Shown here: in pieces, positions 58,202 through 60,000 of the stretch
How positions within the stretch are numbered: position 1 is the first letter of the stretch
Layout of the letters: each line of letters begins with the position of its first letter
Source: Zygnema cylindricum
Lineage: Eukaryota > Streptophyta > Zygnematophyceae > Zygnematales > Zygnemataceae
DNA: 60,000 nt
Reading direction: 5' to 3'
NCBI GenBank assembly: GCA_037447655.1
Contig: JBBHKE010000775.1
Location: 165,692 to 225,691 of the forward strand
Position numbers and translations under genes: made by a program
The notes under the pieces: generated by a model
Databases searched by the model: none
What the model saw: the letters and a program-made list of their open reading frames with translations, nothing else
What the model was told of the DNA's origin: nothing

Positions 58202-59307
58202 AGATCGCACTCGGGTACCGGAATCCGTACATGACCGGTACTCGATCGGCCGTGTCGGATCCGGAACGGATTCGGGTGCCAAATTTTGGGCGGGCCGGAT
58301 TCGGGCGGGTGATTCAAAAAAAGAAAAACAAATTCAGGTACGGCCAGGTAAGCCAAAAACGAAAAAAATTTAAGATTTCTTAGGTACGTTCCACTACAAT
58401 ATTGTACATTACTCCGCGAATCGTAATTAGAGTAAATTACTCTAATTCGGTCGCTCGAAATTTCAGGTCAATCACATCAAATAGAGTAATCGATTCTAAT
58501 TTTTTCATTATTCTAATTTAGGTGAGGTTTAATTAGCGTAAAAAATTCTAATATAGGTCATTTTTAAATAGTGTGGAGTACGGACGACGTCTGACCGTGC
58601 AAAATTGTACTTTTATAAATAAAAAGGTACAAATAATGATTTAATAGAATCACGCTCGCACGTGAAATCGCACTAAACAAAAAAATCAATCACATCGAAA
58701 AAAATCCGTTCGCATGGCTCTCGTCCGTCGACAGCATCGTCGTCAGTGTGAACTTTAACTGACATTGAATGCGACAAATAGTACCAGCGTCATAATGACG
58801 TCAATACTATACGGACTGACACATTTTGTACATCTACGTAATTTAGTGTTCATAATTATCACTCAAAAAAATATCGCCGACATAACCTAATATAGAATGC
58901 TTAAATAAATTAGAGTAAACTTCATAGTTGAAAAAGCTCTATCACATAAATTAGCTTTCATTACTCTAATTGTTTTTTTTGGTTTTTGTACTCTAATTTT
59001 TTCATTACTCTAATTACGATTCGCGGTGTAGTGTCCATGCTATCCAACATTGTTGTACTTTACACTCTTGGTATCGTGGAAGGTATTAGGAAGATCTACT
59101 AATAATTTCGTATTTATTTGGGTACGGGCGGGAACAGGTAGTCGCGAGGAATCGAGTTTCGGTTAACTTTTTTTTTGCAAACGAGTATCGGGTACCGAAC
59201 AACAATATAGGAACGTGCAATAACCCGACCGGATTTCAGGCTTTAAGATTTTGATAAAAAAAAAAATGTCGGATTCAGGTATCTTAAATTTGAGTTTTGC
59301 GACCTCT
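58202..59307 (+). mobile_element. MULE-like MITE carrying a nested TA-target MITE
   Basis: Starts AGATCGCACTCGGGTACC, contains the family block TCGGATCCGGAACGGATTCG and, after the nested element, CTCTTGGTATCGTGGAAGGT, and ends TTTTGCGACCTCTGC. Flanks TTCCAGTCA and TTCCAATGT are an imperfect 9-bp duplication. Confidence 0.75.
58412..59028. mobile_element. TA-target MITE, full-length copy (617 bp)
   Basis: Ends CTCCGCGAATCGTAATTAG and CTAATTACGATTCGCGGTG are inverted repeats flanked by TA. Non-coding, AT-rich, many TTACTCTAATT motifs. Confidence 0.85.
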
Positions 59308-60000
59308 GCTTCCAATGTTTTTGCTTTCTATTCAGTTGTGTAACTAGATGCTTTACCAACACACAGTTTATAATGAAGATCTCCTTTCCAAAGAGTAGAC
59401 AATGTAGCAATATGCTAGTAAGTACTCATAGCAAGGAACTGTGTATAGTCGATGAATTGTCAAGTAATGTTTAGAAAAGAAGAATGTAGGCTTATTGAAC
59501 AGACGAGGGAGGAGGTGCAGGAAAAATGTTGATGCTGTGTGCGAAAGCAATATCTTTATTGGTGCGTCCGGCTTCCATGCCACTCCCGCGAACAGCTGCC
59601 TGCCTGGGGCTGGGCAAGCTGGCTGACAGCCGAACAGTGGACAGGTGTAGCACAGCCCCATCAGGGCACCCAGGCTTTAAGTGCACAGAGTCAGGAAGAT
59701 AATATTTGTAATATTGCCGAAAATCGATGCCATTTTTCTTGACTGGCCTTACAGCAACATCTAAAATGTGAAAAGATCAGAAAATGGCTAGCCTAGGGCT
59801 GAATTCGAAATTAGGGCAGATTGCAACTTTCTGGGCTGTGCATGACAAAACTGACTAGGGATATTCTGCCAACAAATGAGCCCTCTTGGAAGATGTCACT
59901 TAAGTGGAGTGCACCTCCCTGTACTTTGTAGGGACAAGCACGTTGAACAGCATCCAACCAAAGTGGTCGGCTGCAAAACTGTGTGGAAACAGATTCCATA
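59308..60000. other. Right-edge sequence, possible minus-strand gene fragment
   Basis: A minus-strand frame is open from the right edge to 59811 (RPLWLDAVQRACPYKVQGGA then LHLSDIFQEGSFVGRISL) and could be the last exon of a gene beyond the window, but I recognise no family and see no supporting splice site. Confidence 0.25.

Noticed and set aside
1-60000. Prokaryotic-type operons, CRISPR arrays or phage genes
   Set aside because: All supported genes have introns with GT/GC-AG borders; no regularly spaced direct repeats with unique spacers were found.

Overview
The window is nuclear DNA of a streptophyte, most likely an early-diverging land plant or a charophyte alga. It carries four recognisable eukaryotic genes with many introns: an alkaline/neutral invertase (GH100), a YfcE-type metallophosphoesterase, NSF (the SNARE-disassembly AAA+ ATPase) and a WSD1-type wax ester synthase/diacylglycerol acyltransferase. 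The set, a chromodomain-type Ty3 retrotransposon and the abundance of MITEs all point to a plant-lineage genome. I cannot name the species. No rRNA, tRNA or CRISPR was recognised.

Layout. 1-3009 (-): first four coding exons of an alkaline/neutral invertase that runs off the left edge. 3010-8690: repeat-dense intergenic DNA with hAT-like, MULE-like and TA-target MITEs nested in each other, an (AT)n tract and a degenerate CGTGACCGTACA array. 9249-11100 (-): YfcE-like phosphoesterase. 11437-13166 (-): an unidentified multi-exon gene. 13960-18780: a truncated Ty3 element. 18781-23083: MITEs, including a tandem dimer flanked by a 9-bp duplication, and degenerate sequence. 23084-30390: a full-length but mutated Ty3 chromovirus with both LTRs. 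30534-33585: a MULE-like MITE, a cluster of TIR elements ending in a ~425-bp-arm inverted repeat, and a Harbinger-like element. 34432-44332 (+): complete NSF gene, 21 coding exons, 754 codons. 46133-50588 (-): complete WSD1-type gene, six coding exons, 487 codons, with a hAT-like MITE in its last intron. 50620-60000: intergenic DNA with composite MITEs, a Ty1/copia remnant and a direct-repeat block.

The four named genes are unrelated housekeeping or metabolic loci: sucrose cleavage, phosphoester hydrolysis, membrane fusion and neutral-lipid/wax synthesis. They do not form a pathway. Exon models were built by hand from reading frame, GT/GC-AG borders, codon phase and remembered family motifs; NSF and WSD1 close perfectly in phase. 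The most distinctive material is in the repeats: families defined here by TIR plus target duplication, a composite MITE carrying a passenger MITE, a transposed tandem dimer, and a long foldback.
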